A stretch of DNA of 64,000 bases from positions 206,641 through 270,640 of the forward strand of contig NZ_FQZB01000010.1 in the NCBI RefSeq assembly GCF_900141845.1. The letters run 5' to 3'. How positions within the stretch are numbered: position 1 is the first letter of the stretch; every line of letters starts with the position of its first letter. Positions 1 to 7,221 of the stretch are shown in pieces. The translations under genes were made by a program, and so were the position numbers. The DNA comes from Clostridium cavendishii DSM 21758. GTDB taxonomy: Bacteria > Bacillota > Clostridia > Clostridiales > Clostridiaceae. Below the pieces are notes generated by a model. The model was not told the origin of the DNA. It worked only from the letters and a program-made list of their open reading frames with translations, and did no database searches.

Positions 1-65
1 TTAGTAATGCAAATTAAATTTCCATCATATATTTATAAAAGTATATATTATGTGAGGTGATACTT

Positions 66-1046
66 ATGGAAAAAGTTAAAAATAAGTTTAAAAATAACAT
101 TTTAATTAAAATTTCTTTCACTAGCCTAATAATTATTGCAGCTTTATTATCCTGCTATTTTATATTTTTTAATCAATCTAAAGATTTGCGAGCTATGAAT
201 GATATTGCTAAAACAATTTCTTCTTCTAATCTATCTTTAAACGAATCAGTTAAAGATAGCATTATAGATAATATAAAATCTGTTAACTTACTAAAAAAGA
301 ATAAAGAAACTTTAATTAATGCAAAAAATAATCTTAAAGCTATTAAACCTTCGAAAAAATATTCAAATTTATACCAAAATTTAAATTTAGCATTGGATAA
401 TAATATAAGATTATATGATCAAACAGTAAGTATGCTATCCAATCCAACTAGTAACGATTTATCCTCAGCTTTTGAAAATTTTAATAGTATAAAAAATGAT
501 TGTCTTGTTTATTACAAACTTTGTGAAAAATCAGGTATTCAGGTTTATCTCGAAAATGATTCAAAACCTTTTTTCTCTAAAATATTCACTTATTTGAATA
601 CTATACTAAAGGTGAATCGTGATCATGATATAAACAACAGTCAAAAAAACACATTTCTTCTAAGTATCGATAAATGTATTATGGAATTCTCTAAATTAAA
701 TTCTGATTTTTCACCTGCTATTGATAAAGCAAAAAATGAAAACAGAAGCTTTAAAGATATTCTTAGCTCTGTCAATGATAAAACTATAACTTTAAACTCA
801 ATAAAAAGTAACTACTATTCATTAACAGTACCAAATGATGCTCTAGACTGTTTTAATAGTTTTGGTGATATGATCTCTATATACGATATATATCTTTCTG
901 AACTATCACTAGGTTTAAACTCTAATGACAAGGTAGACCCTAATACTAATGCTCATTTAGATAATGCTTTTTCTAAATATAAAGACTTAAAAACAGCACT
1001 AAATAAATTTAATGAAAGCTATGAAGCATATAAAAATTCTAAATAA
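66..1046 (+). CDS. Membrane-anchored or lipoprotein-like protein of unknown function
   Basis: 326 aa. I do not recognise the family. The ATG at 66 is preferred over a GTG at 57 because GAGGTGAT at 54-61 lies just upstream of it with normal spacing, and the GTG is inside that SD. Residues 12-35 form one strong hydrophobic segment after a Lys-rich start, ending in LLSC, which could be a lipobox (Cys30); otherwise it is an uncleaved membrane anchor. The rest is polar, rich in Lys, Asn and Ser, and predicted to be mostly helical, so an extracytoplasmic helical protein is likely. No catalytic motif is visible. It is followed by the sleB-like gene 65 bases downstream in the same direction. Confidence 0.75.
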   Translation: MEKVKNKFKNNILIKISFTSLIIIAALLSCYFIFFNQSKDLRAMNDIAKTISSSNLSLNESVKDSIIDNIKSVNLLKKNKETLINAKNNLKAIKPSKKYSNLYQNLNLALDNNIRLYDQTVSMLSNPTSNDLSSAFENFNSIKNDCLVYYKLCEKSGIQVYLENDSKPFFSKIFTYLNTILKVNRDHDINNSQKNTFLLSIDKCIMEFSKLNSDFSPAIDKAKNENRSFKDILSSVNDKTITLNSIKSNYYSLTVPNDALDCFNSFGDMISIYDIYLSELSLGLNSNDKVDPNTNAHLDNAFSKYKDLKTALNKFNESYEAYKNSK

Positions 1047-1055
1047 AATGTATTA

Positions 1056-1110
1056 AAAATCCTCTTATGGTTACACTATGCTAGGAGTCGTTAATTATAA
1101 GGAGGATTTT
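1056..1110 (+). promoter_or_regulatory. Inverted repeat that could sequester the sleB-like gene's SD
   Basis: AAAATCCTCTTA at 1056-1067 is complementary to TAAGGAGGATTTT at 1098-1110, giving 12 pairs with one bulged G. The right arm contains the whole Shine-Dalgarno AAGGAGG of the gene starting at 1112. The 30-base loop can form a further weak stem. A terminator of the upstream gene is an alternative reading, but the T-run is only four bases. Confidence 0.55.
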
Positions 1111-1111
1111 C

Positions 1112-1738
1112 ATGAGAAAATTAATTTTTTCAACATTCTTCATTCTAAATATTGTTTTATTTTATTCTAAAGTTTCTTATTCTTTAGATTCAAATGTAAA
1201 AACAATACCATCCTATGAAAAAAATAAAATAAGTATAAATATTGACAATAATAGTAGTTCAAAGCCTACTAAAAATATAATGAGTAGAGGTGTATCTTCA
1301 GAATATATAGACTTATATGGTGAAAAAGATGGTGTAGTGGAAGTTTTTAATCACTCGAATAAAAGCATCTACTTAACAGAAGATGATGTTCATCTTATGG
1401 CACAAGTTGTTTATGCTGAGAGTAAAGGTGAACCTTATGAAGGTAAGGTTGCTGTTGCATCTGTTATTCTTAATAGAGTAGTAAATCCTAAATTTCCAAA
1501 TACCATTTCAGGAGTTATAATGCAAAAAAATGCTTTTTCCTGTGTTAAAAATGGTGTTATAAATGTAGAACCTGATACAGATAGTTACAAAGCAGTAAAA
1601 GATGCTATCAAAGGCGCAGATCCTTCAAACAACGCTTTATTCTTTTACAATCCTAAAAGTTCTACATGTTCTTGGATGGGTCAAATAGAAAAGAAGAATA
1701 AAAAAAGTATAGGCCAACATGTATTTTTCCAAATATAA
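1112..1738 (+). CDS. SleB-family cell wall hydrolase (Hydrolase_2)
   Basis: 208 aa. An N-terminal signal peptide (about residues 1-25) is followed by a low-complexity linker, then a Hydrolase_2 domain from about residue 90 to the end. YAESKGEP holds the likely catalytic Glu103, followed by GKVAVASVILNRV, typical of SleB/CwlJ lytic enzymes that cut spore cortex peptidoglycan. It lacks the N-terminal peptidoglycan-binding repeat of full-length Bacillus SleB, so it could equally be a vegetative or mother-cell hydrolase of the same fold. The ATG at 1112 sits behind GGAGG at 1101-1105, inside the hairpin described above. Secreted or exported to the spore coat/cortex by inference. Confidence 0.85.
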   Translation: MRKLIFSTFFILNIVLFYSKVSYSLDSNVKTIPSYEKNKISINIDNNSSSKPTKNIMSRGVSSEYIDLYGEKDGVVEVFNHSNKSIYLTEDDVHLMAQVVYAESKGEPYEGKVAVASVILNRVVNPKFPNTISGVIMQKNAFSCVKNGVINVEPDTDSYKAVKDAIKGADPSNNALFFYNPKSSTCSWMGQIEKKNKKSIGQHVFFQI

Positions 1739-1775
1739 AAAATGGATAGCTCAAAACTTTGAGCTATCCATTTTT
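1739..1775. terminator. Bidirectional rho-independent terminator
   Basis: Perfect inverted repeat: AAAATGGATAGCTCAAA at 1739-1755 and its complement at 1758-1774. The A-run on one side and T-run on the other allow use by the sleB-like gene (plus) and the thioredoxin reductase gene (minus). Confidence 0.9.
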
Positions 1776-1796
1776 AAATTTATGCAATTTTTCTTT

Positions 1797-2654
1797 TTAT
1801 TTTAAGCTATCTATATAAGACACTGCACTTAAAGCTGCTACAACACCTTCTCCTGCTGACTTAATATACTGATATGGTCTACCAACACAATCTCCTGCTG
1901 CAAAAAGACCTTTTAAATTAGTTTTCATTAATCTATCTACAGCTATATGCCCTTCTTCAATTTTTAATCCTGGTACTAATTGTCCTGGTGATATACTATC
2001 TTTTAAAACAAATGCCCCATCAGTTTCTATGAAGCGATCCTTGAAAGCTATTGCCTTTACTTTATCATCTCCCAAAACTTCTACTGGCTTTTCTTTCAAT
2101 ACTTCAATATTATCTCTTAAATCATAATTACCTTCGTACATAGGTACATAATAAAGCCTACTAGCCAATTCACTAACATAATTAGCTTCTTCCTCTGCTT
2201 CTTTATTATACGCTATTATTGTAACTGTTTTATCTTTATATAAAGGCGCATCGCAAGTTGCACAATATCCAACACCCTTACCTAAGAATTCTTCCTCACC
2301 CTTTAAAGGTTTTGTGTATTCTATTCCTGTTGCTAAGATTACCGCTTTTGCTTCATATACTTTTTGATTTACCATAAGGGCAAAATAATCACCCATAGCA
2401 TAAATATTATTTATTCTTTCCTCTGTAATCTTTATTCCCATAGCATCTATATGATTTTTAAAATTATCTTTAAGTTCTTCTCCAGTAATACCATGAAAAC
2501 CTAAGTAATTATTAATCTTTGGAGCTTTTATAAGTTTATTACTAAAATCATCATTACCAAATACTATTATAGTCTTGTTTCTGATTTTTGAATTTATAGC
2601 GGCTGAAAGACCAGCAGGACCACTACCTACTATTGCAATATCATACCTTTCCAC
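1797..2654 (-). CDS. Thioredoxin reductase, ferredoxin-dependent flavin type (FFTR-like)
   Basis: 285 aa flavoprotein of the thioredoxin reductase fold. The FAD dinucleotide motif GSGPAG is at residues 10-15, the redox pair CATC at 131-134, and the second FAD motif around GDC 254-256. The middle domain lacks the NADPH signatures of normal TrxB: the GxGxxA loop is replaced by AYNKEAEEEA (148-157) and the HRRxxxR stretch by VPMYEGNYD (170-178). That pattern matches the pyridine-nucleotide-independent, ferredoxin-linked flavin thioredoxin reductases described from clostridia. It lies 18 bases after trxA and should reduce that thioredoxin in the cytosol. The absence of NADPH motifs is seen; ferredoxin as donor is inferred from the family. 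Confidence 0.88.
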   Translation of the reverse strand: MERYDIAIVGSGPAGLSAAINSKIRNKTIIVFGNDDFSNKLIKAPKINNYLGFHGITGEELKDNFKNHIDAMGIKITEERINNIYAMGDYFALMVNQKVYEAKAVILATGIEYTKPLKGEEEFLGKGVGYCATCDAPLYKDKTVTIIAYNKEAEEEANYVSELASRLYYVPMYEGNYDLRDNIEVLKEKPVEVLGDDKVKAIAFKDRFIETDGAFVLKDSISPGQLVPGLKIEEGHIAVDRLMKTNLKGLFAAGDCVGRPYQYIKSAGEGVVAALSAVSYIDSLK

Positions 2655-2672
2655 TATTACTCCCTCATTTCT

Positions 2673-2987
2673 TTACATATGCTTCTTAATAATATCTTCA
2701 AGCTCACTCTTTGGTCTAAATCCTACTATTGTATCTACTACTTCTCCATTTTTAAATAGCTTTAAAGTTGGTATACTTGCTATTTTAAATTCATTTGATA
2801 TTTGAGGACTCTTATCTACATCCACCTTTACAAACTTAACCTCTTCCATCTCACTTGATAATTCTTCTATTATAGGAGCTATCATTTTACAAGGACCACA
2901 CCAAGTTGCCCAAAAATCTACAACTACTACTCCATTTTGTTTTATTACTTCATTTTCAAATTCTTGTTCATCAATATTTTTAGCCAT
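2673..2987 (-). CDS. trxA: Thioredoxin
   Basis: 104 aa, the usual length. The active site WCGPC and the cis-proline segment (IPTLKLFKNG) are intact. The ATG at 2987 is chosen because AGGAGG lies directly upstream and an in-frame extension to 3062 would run through the promoter and operator. It is a cytosolic disulfide reductant, made as an operon with the flavin thioredoxin reductase. Control is probably through the CsoR/CstR-type operator in the leader. Confidence 0.95.
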   Translation of the reverse strand: MAKNIDEQEFENEVIKQNGVVVVDFWATWCGPCKMIAPIIEELSSEMEEVKFVKVDVDKSPQISNEFKIASIPTLKLFKNGEVVDTIVGFRPKSELEDIIKKHM

Positions 2988-3004
2988 TATTTTTCCTCCT
3001 AATA

Positions 3005-3019
3005 TACCCCCATAGGGTA
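3005..3019 (-). promoter_or_regulatory. CsoR/CstR-type operator in the trxA leader
   Basis: Read on the minus strand as TACCCTATGGGGGTA: perfect arms TACCC/GGGTA around five bases, the form bound by CsoR-family (DUF156) repressors that sense Cu(I), other metals or persulfides. It lies just downstream of the inferred transcription start and 17 bases before the trxA start codon. No csoR-like gene is in the window. Confidence 0.6.
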
Positions 3020-3033
3020 ATCTTTTTTTATAA

Positions 3034-3062
3034 ATTATATTATATTTTATTTTCTTAGTCAA
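3034..3062 (-). promoter_or_regulatory. trxA promoter (sigma-A type)
   Basis: TTGACT (-35, 3057-3062), exactly 17 bases, TATAAT (-10, 3034-3039), read on the minus strand. It is close to consensus, so strong repression by the operator just downstream would be needed for regulation. Confidence 0.8.
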
Positions 3063-3110
3063 ATGAATCCCTTACTCTTTAAAAATTTCCATAACTACCA
3101 TTCTATTGTT

Positions 3111-4331
3111 TTATTGTAAAATCTGCTTTAAAGTAGTATTGTTATAAATTGAATTAGGATAACTATTAACTAATTTGCTTGCATAAGTTTTTGCTTTCTG
3201 TTTATCAATTTTGTAGTATATTGTAGATAACTTATATAAAACCTCCTCCACGTAATCACCTGTTTCATTCTCATTCACATATTTCTCATAATACTTAAGG
3301 GCATTTTCATAATCATTATTTTTCTCATAGCTTAATCCAGTTAGATATATTATATGTGGCCTCAGATAACCATTTTCTACATACTTATAGCTCTTTAAGA
3401 AGTCTTTATTAGCTTTCCCAAAATCACTATTTTTAAAATCTTCTCTACCTTTATTATAAAAATATTCTACTCCTTTAGAACTTATAATTTGCTTGCCTGC
3501 CTCATATACAGATTTATCATTTACACCTAGACCTTTTTCATCCGTATTATTTAATATATTATATATATCTTCAAATCTATTTTCATCTATAGCCTTCTGT
3601 AATTCTATACTATTAAATTTAGTTTTTGTTTTCTCTGTATCTCCGCTTAATTTTATTTGCGGCTCTTTTTGTTTTTCCACTGGTGTTTTTACTACTTTTG
3701 CTGTTTCAACCTTGTCTTTACTAATTTTTTTAGGGAAATATTTATATCCACCATAACCAATACCTAATATTATGATTAATGCTATAGGTATTAAAAAAAC
3801 TTTTTTATTTATTTCTCTTTTTGCTATTACTCCATATTCTTCAAGTATCTTTTTATTATCCTTTGCTGTTTTGTTATCAAGTTCTATAGATAATACCTTT
3901 GATATACAACTTTCTGCAGCTTTATAATCACCTTTCTTTATATAACAAAAACTCAAAGCATTATACACATTAATAGCATTAAAATCACTTTGTCTACAAA
4001 TACTTAATTCTTCTATAGCTTCTGTAATCTTCATTTGCTTTATAAGCTTTAAAGAATTTTCATATATATTTTTCCTATTTCTATCATCATTCAAATCTTT
4101 TAAATATGATTTAGATAAATTATCGTCATTAAAATCCTTATTTATCTTCCATGCTAACTCTGCACCTTTTAAATCGCCTTTAAGATATAAAATTAAACCT
4201 TTTAGATTTAATGCTGAAGAATTCTTCATATTTTCTGATATCGCTAGCTCTACCTGTTCTAGACTTTTATTTATTTTCCCTATCTGAAAATTTTTAATAG
4301 CTTTTTTATATATACCTTTAGATTTACTCAT
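3111..4331 (-). CDS. TPR-repeat protein with a central membrane segment
   Basis: 406 aa. TPR-like helical repeats fill the N-terminal part (about residues 1-165). A single transmembrane segment lies at 178-196, then a charged linker and a second TPR-like region (about 285-400, with ENALKYYEKYVNENETGDYVEEV). The topology places TPR scaffolds on both sides of the membrane. TPRs mediate protein-protein contacts; no enzymatic motif is seen and no specific partner can be named. ATG at 4331 follows TTAGGAGA. The gene stands alone between the trx operon and a divergent lipoprotein gene. Confidence 0.8.
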   Translation of the reverse strand: MSKSKGIYKKAIKNFQIGKINKSLEQVELAISENMKNSSALNLKGLILYLKGDLKGAELAWKINKDFNDDNLSKSYLKDLNDDRNRKNIYENSLKLIKQMKITEAIEELSICRQSDFNAINVYNALSFCYIKKGDYKAAESCISKVLSIELDNKTAKDNKKILEEYGVIAKREINKKVFLIPIALIIILGIGYGGYKYFPKKISKDKVETAKVVKTPVEKQKEPQIKLSGDTEKTKTKFNSIELQKAIDENRFEDIYNILNNTDEKGLGVNDKSVYEAGKQIISSKGVEYFYNKGREDFKNSDFGKANKDFLKSYKYVENGYLRPHIIYLTGLSYEKNNDYENALKYYEKYVNENETGDYVEEVLYKLSTIYYKIDKQKAKTYASKLVNSYPNSIYNNTTLKQILQ

Positions 4332-4511
4332 ATCTTTTTTCTCCTAAGTTATTAATTGGTAAATTTATTATGTTAATTATACCATATATAACATATATTC
4401 ATTACAACTTTTGTATACAAAAAATTTAAAATTTGACCAAATTTTAAACACATTATATTTTTATAATAAATATATAAATTGGTTAGCATAAATTTATGAG
4501 GTGATATTAAA

Positions 4512-5021
4512 ATGTTAAAATTATCAAATGGAAAGAAAAAACTTATTTTATTATTAGCACTATCTGCAAGTACATTTATTTTTATTGGTTGTAATAATAG
4601 TAATGCGCCAAAAGAAGAAAACAAACCATCTACAGAAGCTAATTCAAATAGTGGAAGAAATAGAAAATTTAATACTGAAGACATGAAAAAACGAGTACAA
4701 GATACTATTAAGCCTTTGGTTGATGATAAAACATTAACTCAAGAGCAATCTGATAAAGTAGCAACTGCTCTTTCAACAAGACCTAACAAAGATTCTAATA
4801 ATCAAAACAAGCAAAATAAACAAAATCACAACAATGATTCTACAAATAATGGAAATAAGCCAAGCTCTACAAATGACAATAACAATCAAAATCCAAATCC
4901 TCAAAGAAACTTCTCTAATTCTGCTTTAAATAAGCTAGTTACAGATGGAGTCATAACTCAATCTCAAGCAGATGCAGTCACTGCTAAAATGAAAGATAGC
5001 TTTAAAAAAGCAAATCCTTAA
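4512..5021 (+). CDS. Putative lipoprotein with two DUF2680-like helical units
   Basis: 169 aa. The signal sequence ends in FIFIGC, a lipobox with Cys27 as the likely lipidated residue. A low-complexity Asn/Gln/Lys-rich linker (about residues 97-135) separates two similar helical units: VDDKTLTQEQSDKVATAL and VTDGVITQSQADAVTAKM. The (V/T)xDGxITQxQADAV pattern resembles DUF2680-type repeats seen in clostridial surface proteins. Start ATG 4512 follows GAGGTGAT. Function unknown; surface exposure is inferred from the signal sequence. Confidence 0.8.
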   Translation: MLKLSNGKKKLILLLALSASTFIFIGCNNSNAPKEENKPSTEANSNSGRNRKFNTEDMKKRVQDTIKPLVDDKTLTQEQSDKVATALSTRPNKDSNNQNKQNKQNHNNDSTNNGNKPSSTNDNNNQNPNPQRNFSNSALNKLVTDGVITQSQADAVTAKMKDSFKKANP

Positions 5022-5110
5022 AATTTATATACTTAGTAGCTATAACTTAGTAAATATGACATTTTTCATAATCGATAGCCTATAAAAAACTTTATTAGGC
5101 TTATAAATTT

Positions 5111-5158
5111 AAATAAAGGCTTAACTAGAATCCCCCCTTCTAGTTAAAGCCTTTATTT
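5111..5158. terminator. Bidirectional terminator
   Basis: Stem of 5111-5130 with 5138-5158 (one bulged A), loop TCCCCCC. It has an A-tract and a T-tract, so it can serve both the lipoprotein gene (plus) and the anti-sigma gene (minus). Confidence 0.88.
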
Positions 5159-6528
5159 TATGGTGCTTCTATTATATCTACAATTTTCCACTCTTCTACA
5201 CTGTTAGTTCTTCCTACTACTACTATTTGAAAGTGGCTACCTTGCCTTGCTTTATCTTCGTTTTTAAATTTATAATTAGCTTCCATTAGATATATTTTAT
5301 AATCAAAGTTTATAAATTTATCAAATATTTTATTATACACTTCTTTATCTAATTTTATTATTTTATCTGGAGTTATTGCTTCTATATTTTTAAAATCCAC
5401 CAATTTGTTTTTATGATAAGTGTTATAATCTCCCATAAAATAATTTTTAAATATATTTTCATCGTATACCGAATTTTGACCTAGTTTGCCAAGTAGTCCA
5501 TCTTCTTTTTGTTTATTTTCATCTGTATAACTGTTAGCTATATTTTCAAAGTTGATCTCTTCATTATTAGTTGTGTAATTATTTAAACTATCATCTTCAA
5601 ATTTTATTACTTTTAAATTTAAGCTATTCTCTTTAAGCTCACCATCTATTATTTGATGCTTATTACTATTTTTAGTATATAACAAAGTAGTTATTTCTTT
5701 ATCTACATCTATTAAATATAAGTCACCTCCATGAGCTACAGTACCATATCCATTACCTACTATAACTAATATATAATTTCCTGTACCACCTATTACTTTA
5801 ATAGGTGTTTTTTGTGCTTTATTATTTATTACTTCAAAGCTTTTAAAAGTACTATTACCTTTAATAAAAAGCTTTCCTACGCCTTCTTCTAAAGCATTTT
5901 CACCTTTTCCTTCTATACTATACTCATATTTTGTATTTTTTATTTCCTTCCACGGAGTTGCAAACTTTAGTTTAGGTTCATCTTTAAGCTCAGTAGCCTT
6001 AAACTTAACTACTTCATCAAATTTAAAATCTTGAGATAGTGATTTATAGCTTTTCATCATATCATTCTCTTTTAATAGTAAATCATCTTGTTTAATGGAA
6101 TTTTTTGCCGATTTTTCAGTAAGTTTTGTGTCTTTAACAATTTCTTTTTTCACTTCATTTTTTGCACTAAAACTGTTACCATAAATCTTATATCCTACTG
6201 GAAAAATTGCTAAAACAAACATAGCAGTAGCTACCAACGCTATTCTACTTTTATTTTTCATAAACTTAAATTTCACCCTCTTCTTTTTAGACTTGCCATA
6301 CCTATCTTTATCTATACTTTTTATTATAGTCTCTCTAGAACTTTTAAATGTAATATCATCAAAAGCTAAGCTTTCTTTAAATAGTTTTTGTATCTCCAAA
6401 TTTTCTTCATAAATTCTCTTACATGAACTGCAAGATTCTATGTGTTCTTTCATCTTTATTTCCATGTCTCTACTAATAGCATTATCTAAAAGTTTATCTA
6501 TATTCTTTCTAAATACCTTACAATCCAT
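5158..6528 (-). CDS. Anti-sigma factor with zinc-binding (ZAS/zf-HC2) N-terminus
   Basis: 456 aa. The cytoplasmic N-terminus carries Cys3 and H29-x3-C33-x2-C36, the ZAS zinc-binding signature of anti-sigma factors. One transmembrane helix lies at about 95-117. The large C-terminal part (about 340 residues) is extracytoplasmic, with no clear hydrolase motif, so it is a candidate sensor domain. The start overlaps the sigma gene by 11 bases, the usual coupled arrangement. It should hold the ECF sigma factor at the membrane until a surface signal releases it. Confidence 0.85.
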   Translation of the reverse strand: MDCKVFRKNIDKLLDNAISRDMEIKMKEHIESCSSCKRIYEENLEIQKLFKESLAFDDITFKSSRETIIKSIDKDRYGKSKKKRVKFKFMKNKSRIALVATAMFVLAIFPVGYKIYGNSFSAKNEVKKEIVKDTKLTEKSAKNSIKQDDLLLKENDMMKSYKSLSQDFKFDEVVKFKATELKDEPKLKFATPWKEIKNTKYEYSIEGKGENALEEGVGKLFIKGNSTFKSFEVINNKAQKTPIKVIGGTGNYILVIVGNGYGTVAHGGDLYLIDVDKEITTLLYTKNSNKHQIIDGELKENSLNLKVIKFEDDSLNNYTTNNEEINFENIANSYTDENKQKEDGLLGKLGQNSVYDENIFKNYFMGDYNTYHKNKLVDFKNIEAITPDKIIKLDKEVYNKIFDKFINFDYKIYLMEANYKFKNEDKARQGSHFQIVVVGRTNSVEEWKIVDIIEAP

Positions 6529-7084
6529 AACCTTCCCCCCCTATATTTTTTTTATAAATTTTCAAAAATTCTTCTCTTGCATTATAATAATGCCTTTTTA
6601 CAGTTGACTCCTTCATATCTAATATTTCACTTATTTCAAAAAATGTTTTTTCGTTAGAATATCTTAAAATAAATATTTGTTTATCTATAGTGTCTAAAGA
6701 ATCTATAAACTTCCTTATATATCCCTTAGTCTCTTTATATTCATAACTTTCTTCAGGTGATTTTTCATTAGACTTTAAATCTACACATTCTTCTATATTG
6801 GCTTCATAAACTCTTCTAAACTTCCTTATATAATCTAAAGCTTTATTCTTTGCTATTTGTAAAATCCAATTAGAAAATTTGTATTCATTATTATACTGAT
6901 ATAGCTTATTATAAACAGTTATAAAAGTTTCTTGTGATATATCTTCAGAAGCTTCTTTATCTTTAATAATTCCATAAATAAATCTTAGAACAATCATCTC
7001 ATATTTATTTATTAAAATGTTGAAACTATCTATATTACCAGCTAGTACTTCTTGTACTAGCTTCTTATCTTCATCATAAACCAT
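6518..7084 (-). CDS. ECF-family RNA polymerase sigma factor
   Basis: 188 aa. Region 2 is at about residues 22-95 (EDISQETFITVYNKLYQY and FSNWILQIAKNKALDYIRK) and region 4 at about 128-180 (FILRYSNEKTFFEISEILDMKESTVKRHYYNAREEFL). No region 3, as expected for ECF sigma factors. It is the first gene of a two-gene operon with its anti-sigma factor. The upstream AAC-N17-CGTA suggests autoregulation. The external stimulus cannot be told from the sequence. Confidence 0.93.
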   Translation of the reverse strand: MVYDEDKKLVQEVLAGNIDSFNILINKYEMIVLRFIYGIIKDKEASEDISQETFITVYNKLYQYNNEYKFSNWILQIAKNKALDYIRKFRRVYEANIEECVDLKSNEKSPEESYEYKETKGYIRKFIDSLDTIDKQIFILRYSNEKTFFEISEILDMKESTVKRHYYNAREEFLKIYKKNIGGEGYGL

Positions 7085-7109
7085 AAATCCGGCCCCCTTT
7101 TACTTTATA

Positions 7110-7133
7110 TACGTAATAATATCAAAAAAAGTT
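7110..7133 (-). promoter_or_regulatory. Candidate ECF-type autoregulated promoter
   Basis: On the minus strand AAC (7131-7133), 17 bases, CGTA (7110-7113), resembling sigma-W-like promoters (AAC near -35, CGT near -10). The same spacing and cores occur before the other ECF sigma gene at 30766-30789. Confidence 0.6.
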
Positions 7134-7145
7134 ATAAAAAAATAT

Positions 7146-7173
7146 AAAAAAAAGGCGTGGATACAATCCACGC
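7146..7173 (-). terminator. ptsI terminator
   Basis: GCGTGGAT at 7155-7162 pairs with ATCCACGC at 7166-7173, followed on the minus strand by eight T (7153-7146). Confidence 0.92.
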
Positions 7174-7221
7174 AAAATTTAGGGTTATAAAGTGTTATCT
7201 TTATATTTATTTATATTTATA

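Noticed and set aside
2575..2805. Open frame on the plus strand opposite the thioredoxin reductase and thioredoxin genes
   Set aside because: It spans parts of two confident genes on the other strand and has no SD or recognisable protein pattern.
4373..4684. 103-codon minus-strand frame overlapping the lipoprotein gene
   Set aside because: It overlaps the start and signal peptide of a gene with a clear SD and lipobox; its own sequence shows no family pattern.
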